Source of the DNA: Pseudomonadota bacterium
Lineage (GTDB): Bacteria > Pseudomonadota > Alphaproteobacteria > UBA9655
Reading direction: 5' to 3'
Length of the DNA stretch: 8,008 bases
NCBI GenBank assembly: GCA_021809225.1
Contig: JAKBAL010000085.1
Span: 1 to 8,008 of the forward strand
Shown here: in pieces, positions 1 to 5,282 of the stretch
How the letters are laid out: every line of letters begins with the position of its first letter
Position numbering within the stretch: position 1 is the first letter of the stretch
The notes under the pieces: generated by a model
Databases searched by the model: none
What the model saw: the letters and a program-made list of their open reading frames with translations, nothing else
Told to the model about the DNA's origin: nothing
Translations under genes and position numbers: made by a program

Positions 1-395
1 CGAAGAATACCCTGGAGGGGGTTATAATTGAAGGGGTTTAATTGTGAAGGAGAAAAGACTTGAGAAAACATATTATTCCAAAAGGAAAACACATCAAATC
101 CAAAGGTTGAATGCCAAGTTTGATAAGGATTAAAAGCTCCGGAAGAGTGAGAGAGAGCACGCCAGAACTTTTCAAGCTCCTTCTTACTTCCTTCATGTTC
201 GCCTTTGATCATACCGCAAGCTAATGCTGCAGCATTTATGCTCCCTGCGCTTGTCCCGCTGACCCCTTCTACTTGGAGAGAAGTGTCCTCTAAAAGTCGA
301 TCCAAAACCCCCCACGTAAAAGCTCCATGAGATCCTCCTCCTTGGAGGGCAAGACTTACAGAAATTTTTGGTGAGCTTGTTTTCTTAGCTTTCAT
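1..395 (-). CDS. Patatin-like phospholipase, N-terminal part (cut by window edge)
   Basis: Serine acyl hydrolase of the patatin/RssA type, which cleaves acyl chains from phospholipids with a Ser-Asp dyad. Read on the minus strand from ATG at 395, 131 codons stay open to the window edge, so the C-terminus is missing. Residues 19-24 (GGGSHG) are the glycine-rich oxyanion loop. Residues 47-51 (GTSAG) are the GxSxG nucleophile elbow, with Ser49 as the catalytic serine. The catalytic Asp (DG[GA] motif) would lie beyond the edge. A later stretch, SQLNPFNYNPL (residues 117-127), also fits bacterial patatin proteins. There is no signal peptide, so it is probably cytosolic unless secreted by another route. 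The ribosome site is weak, and a TATAAA at 426-431 (minus) may be the -10 box. Family is confident; substrate and role (lipid turnover or host-directed effector) are unknown. Confidence 0.9.
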   Translation of the reverse strand, partial: MKAKKTSSPKISVSLALQGGGSHGAFTWGVLDRLLEDTSLQVEGVSGTSAGSINAAALACGMIKGEHEGSKKELEKFWRALSHSSGAFNPYQTWHSTFGFDVFSFWNNMFSQVFSPSQLNPFNYNPLQGIL

Positions 396-557
396 GTTGC
401 CATTTTCTCATTCTTTTGTACTCTTTTTATAGAATAAAGCTTTTAAAATTTAATTAATCGTAGTTTAGCTGCATGAATCGTAAATGCGTGTCTTGGGGGG
501 TTAAGATTTTTACAACAGAATACTTATAAGGACAAAAAAAGTAAAATTATTCAATTA

Positions 558-585
558 TTAACAATAAATAATGTAATATTATAAT
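558..585 (+). promoter_or_regulatory. Sigma-70-type promoter for the DUF378 gene
   Basis: TTAACA at 558-563 (-35-like, one mismatch to TTGACA) and a perfect TATAAT at 580-585, separated by 16 bp. Transcription would begin near 592. This leaves a leader of about 18 nt containing the AAGGAG ribosome site at 597-602, correctly spaced before the ATG at 610. The surrounding region, 396-609, is very AT-rich and holds no other feature I can support. Confidence 0.6.
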
Positions 586-609
586 GTCTATTAAAAAAGG
601 AGTCTATTT

Positions 610-795
610 ATGGGTGTTCATTATATTATAGGGCTTATTGCTTACATTCTTGTGATTTTTGGGGCCTTAAACTGGGGCTTGGTTGGAGCTTTAGGGATAG
701 ATCTCGTGGCGCGGATTTTTGGCTTCGGGAGCTTTGCTTCTCGAGTTGTCTATATCCTTATTGGGATTTCGGCGATCATCATGCTTCTCCTTTGA
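610..795 (+). CDS. DUF378 family small membrane protein
   Basis: A 61-residue protein made almost wholly of two hydrophobic segments, about residues 4-28 and 45-61. The first contains GALNWGLVG (residues 18-26), the signature of the DUF378 family of small bacterial membrane proteins (YuzA-like). The loop between them carries DLVARIFGFG. It is expected to sit in the inner membrane as a helical hairpin. No biochemical function is established for the family. The start is well supported by the AAGGAG ribosome site 7 nt upstream and a good promoter. It ends 7 bp before the convergent TetR-like gene and appears monocistronic. Confidence 0.88.
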   Translation: MGVHYIIGLIAYILVIFGALNWGLVGALGIDLVARIFGFGSFASRVVYILIGISAIIMLLL

Positions 796-802
796 AGCTT
801 TC

Positions 803-1360
803 TTAAAAAATCTGCAAGAGAGTTGCGGCTTTTTCCATCTTAGAGAGTCCTTTATCTAAGAAAGCCATTGTTTTGCCCAGATCTGGGCTCTCATCTGTAA
901 ACCACGTTCTTAAGGTTAAGACGTAAAGTGCCATAAGTCCTTGAACGCGAAGGAACCCTGTAAGTCCTCGTGCACTAAGCCCTGCAGCTTCAAGCATCCA
1001 AGACATAGAGGAGAATCCTTGACAGGCCAATGAAGGGACGTCGTTGGGAGAAAGGTTCCAGTCTTGCCAATAACTTTTGATTACTTCTTTGTAAGGAAGG
1101 GCGACGTCGAATCGTGTCATGAGAATATCAAACAAAGCTTCCTTTGGAGGGAGCGTTTCCGTTGAAAGCTCAAACTGTTTAAGGACGTGTGAATCTATTT
1201 CTTGAAATAAAGAGATCATGACATCAGCGGGTTTGGTGTAATATTTATGAAAAACACTTAAGGAAATCCCTGATTCATGGGCTGCTTTAGCAAATGTAAA
1301 CTGTGTCCAGCCCTCTTTTTCAATGATCGCAAGGCAGGCCTTAAAGACTTTCTTTTTCAT
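803..1360 (-). CDS. TetR-family / COQ9-like protein, third gene of the YbjN-proC operon
   Basis: A 185-residue all-helical protein. Residues 6-48 resemble a TetR DNA-binding domain: a helix ending in EKEGWTQ, then a helix-turn-helix (about 22-41) with FTFAKAAHESGIS and VFHKYY, in the places of the usual tTv.dIA..aGvs and lY.hF motifs. The C-terminal half has WFTDESPDL and TMAFLDKGL (about 153-172). These resemble the end of COQ9, a TetR-fold lipid-binding protein of ubiquinone synthesis. It may therefore be a repressor or a COQ9-like lipid binder; I cannot separate the two. The ATG lies inside the 3' end of proC (20-bp overlap), with an AAAGAG ribosome site about 7 nt upstream in proC codons. 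This implies co-transcription and probably translational coupling. Confidence 0.75.
   Translation of the reverse strand: MKKKVFKACLAIIEKEGWTQFTFAKAAHESGISLSVFHKYYTKPADVMISLFQEIDSHVLKQFELSTETLPPKEALFDILMTRFDVALPYKEVIKSYWQDWNLSPNDVPSLACQGFSSMSWMLEAAGLSARGLTGFLRVQGLMALYVLTLRTWFTDESPDLGKTMAFLDKGLSKMEKAATLLQIF
805..834. terminator. Possible bidirectional terminator between DUF378 and TetR-like genes
   Basis: A short stem at 812-828 (CTGCAA / TTGCGG, one T-G wobble, 5-nt loop) is flanked by A6 at 805-810 and T5 at 830-834. Either strand therefore gives a hairpin followed by a U run. The hairpin lies inside the last codons of the TetR-like gene. The stem is only 6 bp, so efficiency is doubtful, but position and symmetry suit the two convergent genes. 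Confidence 0.4.
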
Positions 1361-2162
1361 ATCCTATCTCTTTTGCACGAGTATAGGCTGCTTTTACAGC
1401 TGTGTCGATAAGCTGATCAAGATGACCTGTGGTCAAAATCTCAAGCGCCGCAGCGGTTGTTCCCTTCGAGCTTGTTACGTGTTGACGCGCTATTTCAGGG
1501 GATTCATCTAAATCATGAGCGTAACTTGATGCTCCCCAAAACGTATGGAGAGCAAGGTGAGCCGCAACTTCTTTGGTGAAACCCAAAGATTCAGCACTGT
1601 GGGTAAAAGATTCAATGAAGTAATAGACATAAGCTGGTCCTGAACCAGAGAGGGCTGTAATTTTATCAATCTCATCCTCAGATCGTAGCCAAGTACAAAA
1701 GCCGAGATTGTGAAAACAGGTAGAGATAAAAGTCTTGTGCATTGTTTTTAAACAGGCATGGGTAAAAAGGCCAATAACGCCCTTATGAATAGCAACAGGA
1801 ATATTTGGCATGGCTCGTATGATGAGGTGAGAAGAAGAAAGAAATTTTTCATAAAAGGCTATGGATTTTCCTGTTACAACGGAAATCATAAGAGAATCAA
1901 AAACTTTATAAGAAGGGAGAATGCCTTCAAGAAGAAGAGGCTTAACGGCAAAGACAATAATTTCTGGAGCTTGAGGGAGGTGTTCAGGGGAAGAAAACCA
2001 ACGGACACGCGGATCTTCTAAGAAGGGTTCCACGCTTTTACGATGAGGTGTAACGATCCAAAAATTCTCAAAGCTCTGTTCAGAGTTAGAAAGAGTAAGC
2101 CATCCCTTAAGAAGGGCAGATCCAATAGCACCGCACCCAACCAGAGCAAGGGAAAGCTTCAT
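1341..2162 (-). CDS. proC: Pyrroline-5-carboxylate reductase
   Basis: Catalyses the last step of proline synthesis: NAD(P)H-dependent reduction of 1-pyrroline-5-carboxylate to proline in the cytosol. The 273-residue length is normal for the family. The N-terminal Rossmann fold has GCGAIG (residues 9-14). FAVKP (71-75) and RAMPNIP (116-122) are conserved nucleotide- and substrate-site segments. The C-terminal helical dimerisation domain has the P5CR signature LSGSGPAYVY (171-180) followed by ESLGF, and VTSSKGTTAAALEIL (229-243). No key motif is missing. The ATG overlaps the stop of the upstream YbjN gene by one base (TAATG), with a GGAGAA ribosome site in the YbjN 3' end, so the two are probably translationally coupled. 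The gene overlaps the following TetR-like gene by 20 bp. Confidence 0.96.
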   Translation of the reverse strand: MKLSLALVGCGAIGSALLKGWLTLSNSEQSFENFWIVTPHRKSVEPFLEDPRVRWFSSPEHLPQAPEIIVFAVKPLLLEGILPSYKVFDSLMISVVTGKSIAFYEKFLSSSHLIIRAMPNIPVAIHKGVIGLFTHACLKTMHKTFISTCFHNLGFCTWLRSEDEIDKITALSGSGPAYVYYFIESFTHSAESLGFTKEVAAHLALHTFWGASSYAHDLDESPEIARQHVTSSKGTTAAALEILTTGHLDQLIDTAVKAAYTRAKEIGYEKESL

Positions 2163-2665
2163 TAAGCTTCTCCATGTGTATCCAACATCGCTGCCATCAG
2201 AGCGTCCTCTGGCGTTTTACCGCCCCATAAAACAAACTGAAGAGCAGGGTAGATACGGTCGCATTCTGTGAGGGCTGCGCTTAAAACTTCTTCCACTTGC
2301 TCAATCGTTGCTCCAGGGTTTCCCCGCAGTGTTAAGTTATAACGGAAAGTAGGGACATCTTCATCTGGAGAAATCTCAAAATGACCCATCCAGATTTTTG
2401 GATTGAACGTAAAAAGTAATGTTCCCACATTGGAACGTTTGTCTTGCGGAATGCGAATATCAATGATGCAGCTAATCATTAAGCATTCTAAGTCTGGTTT
2501 CCACATTGCAAAGAGACGATAATTACACCATCTGCCTTCGACTTCGGCAGCAATTTCATGCTCGCTGGTGCGGTCATAGCTCCATTCAAATTGGAATAAA
2601 AGCTCTTCTAGTAAACTAATTGGAGAAGAATAAGGGAAGTAGCTTTCTTGAGTTTTGGCACGCAT
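2162..2665 (-). CDS. YbjN domain-containing protein, first gene of the proC operon
   Basis: A 167-residue soluble protein of the alphaproteobacterial YbjN type. Features that fit are an N-terminal helix ahead of FEWSYDR (residues about 26-32), alternating strands around RWCNYRLFAMW, and a hydrophobic segment before IDIRIPQDKR. A central LLFTFNPKIWMGHFEIS leads into FRYNLTLRG, and a C-terminal helix around 120-138 is followed by YPALQFVLWGGKTPEDAL. The fold resembles type III secretion chaperones, but no molecular function is settled; E. coli YbjN overexpression affects motility and stress genes. Stops lie in frame just upstream (TAA TGA, four to five codons before the ATG), so the start cannot move far. 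It leads the operon and touches proC with a TAATG junction. I recall YbjN next to proC in other alphaproteobacteria, which suggests a conserved pairing. Confidence 0.83.
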   Translation of the reverse strand: MRAKTQESYFPYSSPISLLEELLFQFEWSYDRTSEHEIAAEVEGRWCNYRLFAMWKPDLECLMISCIIDIRIPQDKRSNVGTLLFTFNPKIWMGHFEISPDEDVPTFRYNLTLRGNPGATIEQVEEVLSAALTECDRIYPALQFVLWGGKTPEDALMAAMLDTHGEA

Positions 2666-2676
2666 CTTTAAATCTC

Positions 2677-2702
2677 ATTATAAGTTAACTTTAAAAATTA
2701 TA
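2677..2702 (-). promoter_or_regulatory. Promoter region of the YbjN-proC-TetR operon (two TATAAT boxes)
   Basis: Two perfect TATAAT hexamers occur on the minus strand, at 2677-2682 and 2697-2702, 20 bp apart. Neither has a convincing -35 box. Use of the distal one would give a leader of about 25 nt. Use of the proximal one would start transcription near 2670, only about 5 nt before the ATG, giving an almost leaderless mRNA. The only ribosome site is a weak TGAGA. Confidence 0.45.
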
Positions 2703-2829
2703 CCGTTAATGAAGAAAAATTACATCAGAGAAAATAAAAATTCTACTTGCACGTTTCACGAGATTTCCTTACAGCTTGAGAGCGGTGTAGTACCAATTTG
2801 TCAATTAACAATAACATCGCGAGTTACCC

Positions 2830-4239
2830 ATGACATTACATACAGTCGCCTCTGTTTCATCCTTGATTCAAGAGCAACATGTTTCTTTCGTTGATTTTCG
2901 TTTTACTGATCTACGGGGATCTTGGCATCACATGACGCTTCATGTTGATGCCGTTGATCAAGAGGTTCTTACCCAAGGAATCATGTTTGATGGATCTTCG
3001 CTGGCAGGATGGAAAGCTATTGACGATTCCGATATGCTTATGAAGCCAGATCTTTCAACGGCTGTTCTTGACCCTTTTGCGTCACAGCCCACTCTTGTTT
3101 TAACCTGCGATATTCTTGAGCCTCTGACTGAGCAGAGCTATGCGAGAGATCCTCGGGGAGTTGCCAAGAGGGCTGAAGCCTTTCTTAAAGCTTCAGACTT
3201 TGCGGATACAGCTTATTTTGGTCCCGAGGCTGAATTTTTTGTTTTTGATGATGTGCGGTATGATGTTGCTATGCAGCACAGCTTTTACTATGTGGACTCG
3301 GATGAAGGAGAGTATAATTCAGGGAGACAAGACCCTCAAGGGAACCTAGCCCATCGTCCTGGTGTGAAAGGAGGGTATGTACCCCTTAATCCTGTCGACC
3401 AAATTGTTGATATGCGTTCTGAAATGTTATCTACTTTGAAAGAGATGGGAGTTGAAGTTGAAAAGCATCACCACGAAGTGGCTCCCAGCCAACATGAGCT
3501 TGGCTTTAAATTTTCAACTTTAACCAAAACAGCAGATCACCTGCAGATCTATAAGTATGTCATTAAAAACGTTGCGCGAATGTATGGGAAAACGGCGACT
3601 TTTATGCCCAAGCCTGTACACCAAGATAATGGATCAGGCATGCATGTGCATCAATCTTTGTGGCATAAGGGAAAGCCCCTCTTTGCAGGTCAGGAATATG
3701 CCAATCTTTCACAAGAAGCTCTTTATTATATTGGCGGAATCATTAAGCATGCTCAAGCGTTGAATGCTTTTACAAATCCTACAACCAATAGTTATAAACG
3801 ATTGATTCCTGGTTTCGAAGCTCCTGTCATGCTGACGTATTCTGCTCGAAATCGTTCGGCTTCAGTGCGTATTCCGCATACGCCGACAATGAATTCTAAG
3901 CGTATTGAAACTAGATTTCCTGATGCTGCGGCAAATCCTTATTTTGCTTTTGCAGCTATGCTGATGGCTGGTATAGATGGAATTCGTCATAAAATCCATC
4001 CAGGAGAGCCCCATGAAGGGAATCTTTATGATCCGGAGATTTCTCGCGGAATTCCCCAAGTCGCGGGTTCTCTTCGGCAAGCTCTTGAGGCCTTGGACTG
4101 TGATCGTGAATTTTTAAAGGTCGGAAATGTTTTTAGTGATGACCTTATTGATGGATTTATTGAGCTAAAGCGTGAGGAAGTCTGCGCTCTTGAACAGACG
4201 CCATCACCTATTGAATTTAAAATGTACTATGGTGTATAA
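2830..4239 (+). CDS. glnA: Type I glutamine synthetase (GSI-beta)
   Basis: Makes glutamine from glutamate, ammonia and ATP as a cytosolic dodecamer; the main entry point of ammonium. The 469 residues match the E. coli-type enzyme throughout. Seen in order: N-terminal beta-grasp with MFDGSSLAGW (52-61), GPEAEFFVF (131-139) with metal ligands Glu133 and Glu135, HHHEVAPSQHE (213-223), and the NGSGMHVHQSLW segment (267-278). Then come the IPGFEAPV flap with Glu330, RNRSASVRIP (340-349) and RIETRFPDAAANPY (358-371). GNLYDP carries Tyr400, equivalent to the adenylylated Tyr397 of E. coli, so control by GlnE is likely. The start agrees with the E. coli N-terminus; its ribosome site (GCGAG) is weak. 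No glnB lies upstream, unlike the common alphaproteobacterial glnB-glnA pair. The 164-bp divergent intergenic region shows no clear sigma-54 site. Confidence 0.98.
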   Translation: MTLHTVASVSSLIQEQHVSFVDFRFTDLRGSWHHMTLHVDAVDQEVLTQGIMFDGSSLAGWKAIDDSDMLMKPDLSTAVLDPFASQPTLVLTCDILEPLTEQSYARDPRGVAKRAEAFLKASDFADTAYFGPEAEFFVFDDVRYDVAMQHSFYYVDSDEGEYNSGRQDPQGNLAHRPGVKGGYVPLNPVDQIVDMRSEMLSTLKEMGVEVEKHHHEVAPSQHELGFKFSTLTKTADHLQIYKYVIKNVARMYGKTATFMPKPVHQDNGSGMHVHQSLWHKGKPLFAGQEYANLSQEALYYIGGIIKHAQALNAFTNPTTNSYKRLIPGFEAPVMLTYSARNRSASVRIPHTPTMNSKRIETRFPDAAANPYFAFAAMLMAGIDGIRHKIHPGEPHEGNLYDPEISRGIPQVAGSLRQALEALDCDREFLKVGNVFSDDLIDGFIELKREEVCALEQTPSPIEFKMYYGV

Positions 4240-4282
4240 TAAACTTTGAAATAATGAGGGGCAGAGTAATCTTTAAAGAAGA

Positions 4283-4306
4283 GTGTCATTTTCAATGATG
4301 TTATTT
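4283..4306 (+). terminator. Weak hairpin after glnA
   Basis: TCATT-TTC-AATGA at 4286-4298 forms a 5-bp stem, extendable by three G-T wobbles (4283-4285 with 4299-4301), followed by a T-rich TATTTT. The stem is AT-rich and the T run is broken, so this is only a candidate terminator for glnA. Confidence 0.22.
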
Positions 4307-4359
4307 TCATAGAATTTGACTTTTCTTCTGTAAGATTTGGCTGACTGAAGGGAGGGGTT

Positions 4360-4785
4360 ATGAGAGTCACAAAATTTGCATTTCTTATTGGTTTTTTAGG
4401 TATAGCTAACTTATATGCAGATGGGTCTTTGGAAGAAGATCCTCCCTCAGCCCTTAAGTACGTGCATTTCGAAGGGAAGATAGACGAAGGAAAGGAAGAC
4501 AAAACGCCTTTTGGTAATGAAATGCAGCCTGAAATGCAGGTTGAAGCAATTGATAGACGGGTTCTCCATCATGGCGAAGGAGTAGATAAGGATAGTGTGT
4601 CTACTCACGATGATCTTTCTTTAGGGGGAAGGCTCTCTGAAAGTGGATCCCCAGGATCTTCTCTTCGGATTTTAAGCGAAAAGGGTTCTCCAATCCCTAT
4701 TATTTCTTTTCCGTCCGTTTCTTCTCAAGTTCCCTGGTGGAAACTTTTGTTGCAATCTATGTTTTGGTTAGAAGAAGACGCGTAA
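4360..4785 (+). CDS. Exported 141-residue protein of unknown function
   Basis: I do not recognise this family. The start is well supported: an unusually strong purine-rich ribosome site, AAGGGAGGGG at 4348-4357, precedes the ATG. Residues 1-20 form a clear Sec signal peptide: basic start (R2, K5), hydrophobic core FAFLIGFLGIANL, and likely cleavage LYA-DG after Ala20. The mature part (about 121 residues) starts strongly acidic (SLEEDPPS, DEGKED). It passes through a low-complexity Ser/Gly/Pro stretch around 87-102 and ends in a hydrophobic segment with VPWWKLLLQSMFWLEEDA (124-141). That last segment could be an amphipathic membrane-binding helix. There are no cysteines and no lipobox. It is probably periplasmic, surface-associated or secreted. 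It stands alone between glnA and a tRNA gene. Probability of being a real gene is high; function is unknown. Confidence 0.72.
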   Translation: MRVTKFAFLIGFLGIANLYADGSLEEDPPSALKYVHFEGKIDEGKEDKTPFGNEMQPEMQVEAIDRRVLHHGEGVDKDSVSTHDDLSLGGRLSESGSPGSSLRILSEKGSPIPIISFPSVSSQVPWWKLLLQSMFWLEEDA

Positions 4786-4831
4786 ACTTAAGTTAATACT
4801 AACACTCAATAGAAATTATAAGGCTTATAGA

Positions 4832-4907
4832 TGGCGTCCCCTACGGGATTCGAACCCGTGTTGCCGCCGTGAGAGGGCGGTGTCCTAGGCCTCTAGACGA
4901 AGGGGAC
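4832..4907 (-). tRNA. tRNA-Glu (anticodon CTC)
   Basis: A 76-nt cloverleaf with the encoded CCA end. The acceptor stem GTCCCCT pairs with AGGGGAC, G73 is present, and CCA occupies 4832-4834. The D arm is GTCTAGAGGCCTAGGAC. The anticodon stem CCGCC/GGCGG carries the loop CTCTCAC, giving anticodon CTC for GAG codons. The T loop is TTCGAAT. It differs from E. coli tRNA-Glu at only a few positions. It lies on the opposite strand to both neighbouring small genes and is a single-gene unit. The bases between 4786 and 4831 hold only an AT-rich 13-bp palindrome (4817-4829), too weak to call as a terminator. Confidence 0.97.
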
Positions 4908-4916
4908 TTGGATTGC

Positions 4917-4945
4917 CTTGTACCTGAACTTGATCCTTGAATCAA
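4917..4945 (-). promoter_or_regulatory. Candidate promoter of tRNA-Glu
   Basis: On the minus strand, TTGATT (4940-4945) and TACAAG (4917-4922) are separated by 17 bp, each matching 4 of 6 consensus bases. Transcription would start near 4910, a few bases before the mature 5' end at 4907. The -35 element lies within a small inverted repeat. Confidence 0.3.
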
Positions 4946-4946
4946 G
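4929..4946. repeat. Inverted repeat CTTGAT-N6-ATCAAG upstream of tRNA-Glu
   Basis: Perfect 6-bp arms at 4929-4934 and 4941-4946 around CCTTGA. The repeat covers the candidate -35 box of the tRNA promoter and lies in the spacer shared with the divergent cysteine-rich gene. It has no following T run, so it is not a terminator. It could be an operator half-site pair or chance. Confidence 0.35.
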
Positions 4947-4972
4947 ACTCTTCATAGGGTGCTTTTGCAAAA

Positions 4973-5002
4973 TGTTAACTTTTTTGTGTTAACTCTTAGA
5001 AA
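4973..5002 (+). promoter_or_regulatory. TGTTAACT direct repeats and weak promoter before the cysteine-rich gene
   Basis: The 8-mer TGTTAACT occurs at 4973-4980 and again at 4987-4994, a 14-bp period; each contains the palindrome GTTAAC. TTAACT (4975-4980) and TAGAAA (4997-5002), 16 bp apart, could serve as -35 and -10 boxes. That would put the first repeat over the -35 and the second in the spacer. The arrangement suits a repressor site, but the promoter match is poor. Confidence 0.3.
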
Positions 5003-5030
5003 GGATCGCACTTTTCAGGAGGAGCTAATC

Positions 5031-5282
5031 ATGAAATTGGTTATAATGATGGCAACAATACTTATGATCGGACAATCTGTGTGCGCTGCAGGACTATCGT
5101 CATGCCATAGTTCCTGTTTCGAGATAAAGCAAGCCTGCAATAGTAATAAAGGCCATACCTATAACTCGTGTGATCATGATTTATTCACCTGCAAGGCAAG
5201 TTGTATGAGCGGGAAAAAGCAGGAAATTTATCGAACAAACCTTCCTATAGACATCAGCTTTCAACCAATTCTAGATTTTTGA
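5031..5282 (+). CDS. Exported 83-residue cysteine-rich protein, unknown function
   Basis: The start at 5031 is chosen over an in-frame ATG 72 bases upstream. An excellent AGGAGGAG ribosome site (5017-5024) precedes it, and the shorter form begins directly with a Sec signal peptide: MK, then a hydrophobic core to residue 17, with cleavage near VCAA-G. Cys18 lies in the signal region; the preceding QSV is a poor lipobox, so a lipoprotein is unlikely. The mature part has six cysteines, at 25, 29, 36, 47, 54 and 58, spaced CX3C-X6-C-X10-C-X6-CX3C, a mirror-symmetric pattern. This suggests two antiparallel helices joined by three disulfides, folded in the periplasm or outside the cell. The tail 59-83 is cysteine-free and not strongly hydrophobic. 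No family is recognised. The 3' end overlaps the convergent transporter gene by 29 bp. Confidence 0.8.
   Translation: MKLVIMMATILMIGQSVCAAGLSSCHSSCFEIKQACNSNKGHTYNSCDHDLFTCKASCMSGKKQEIYRTNLPIDISFQPILDF

Noticed and set aside
1323..2021. Plus-strand open frames inside proC
   Set aside because: They are antisense shadows of a gene with complete family motifs and have biased, low-complexity composition.
2776..2829. TTGAGA at 2776-2781 and TTGTCA at 2798-2803 as -35 boxes for glnA
   Set aside because: Neither has a recognisable -10 box at the right distance before the start codon.
2655..2894. Open frame reading into the start of glnA on the plus strand
   Set aside because: It is out of frame with glnA, has no ribosome site or recognisable protein character, and covers the divergent promoter region.
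4227..4502. Minus-strand open frame across the glnA end and the start of the exported protein
   Set aside because: It is the antisense of two better supported genes and shows no protein features of its own.
4817..4829. Palindrome TATAAGGCTTATA as terminator of tRNA-Glu
   Set aside because: It is AT-rich with an almost zero-length loop and no clean T run on the minus strand.
4832..4907. tRNA-Glu as an integrated element attachment site
   Set aside because: No second copy of the tRNA 3' end, integrase or mobile gene is found in the window.
4959..5030. Longer form of the cysteine-rich protein starting at 4959
   Set aside because: The extra 24 residues precede a complete signal peptide and lack a ribosome site, whereas 5031 has a near-perfect AGGAGGAG.
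5100..5210. Resemblance of the cysteine-rich peptide to secreted phospholipase A2 (C, HD and C motifs)
   Set aside because: The HD pair follows a cysteine in a different register, and the calcium loop and catalytic context are absent; the spacing does not fit.
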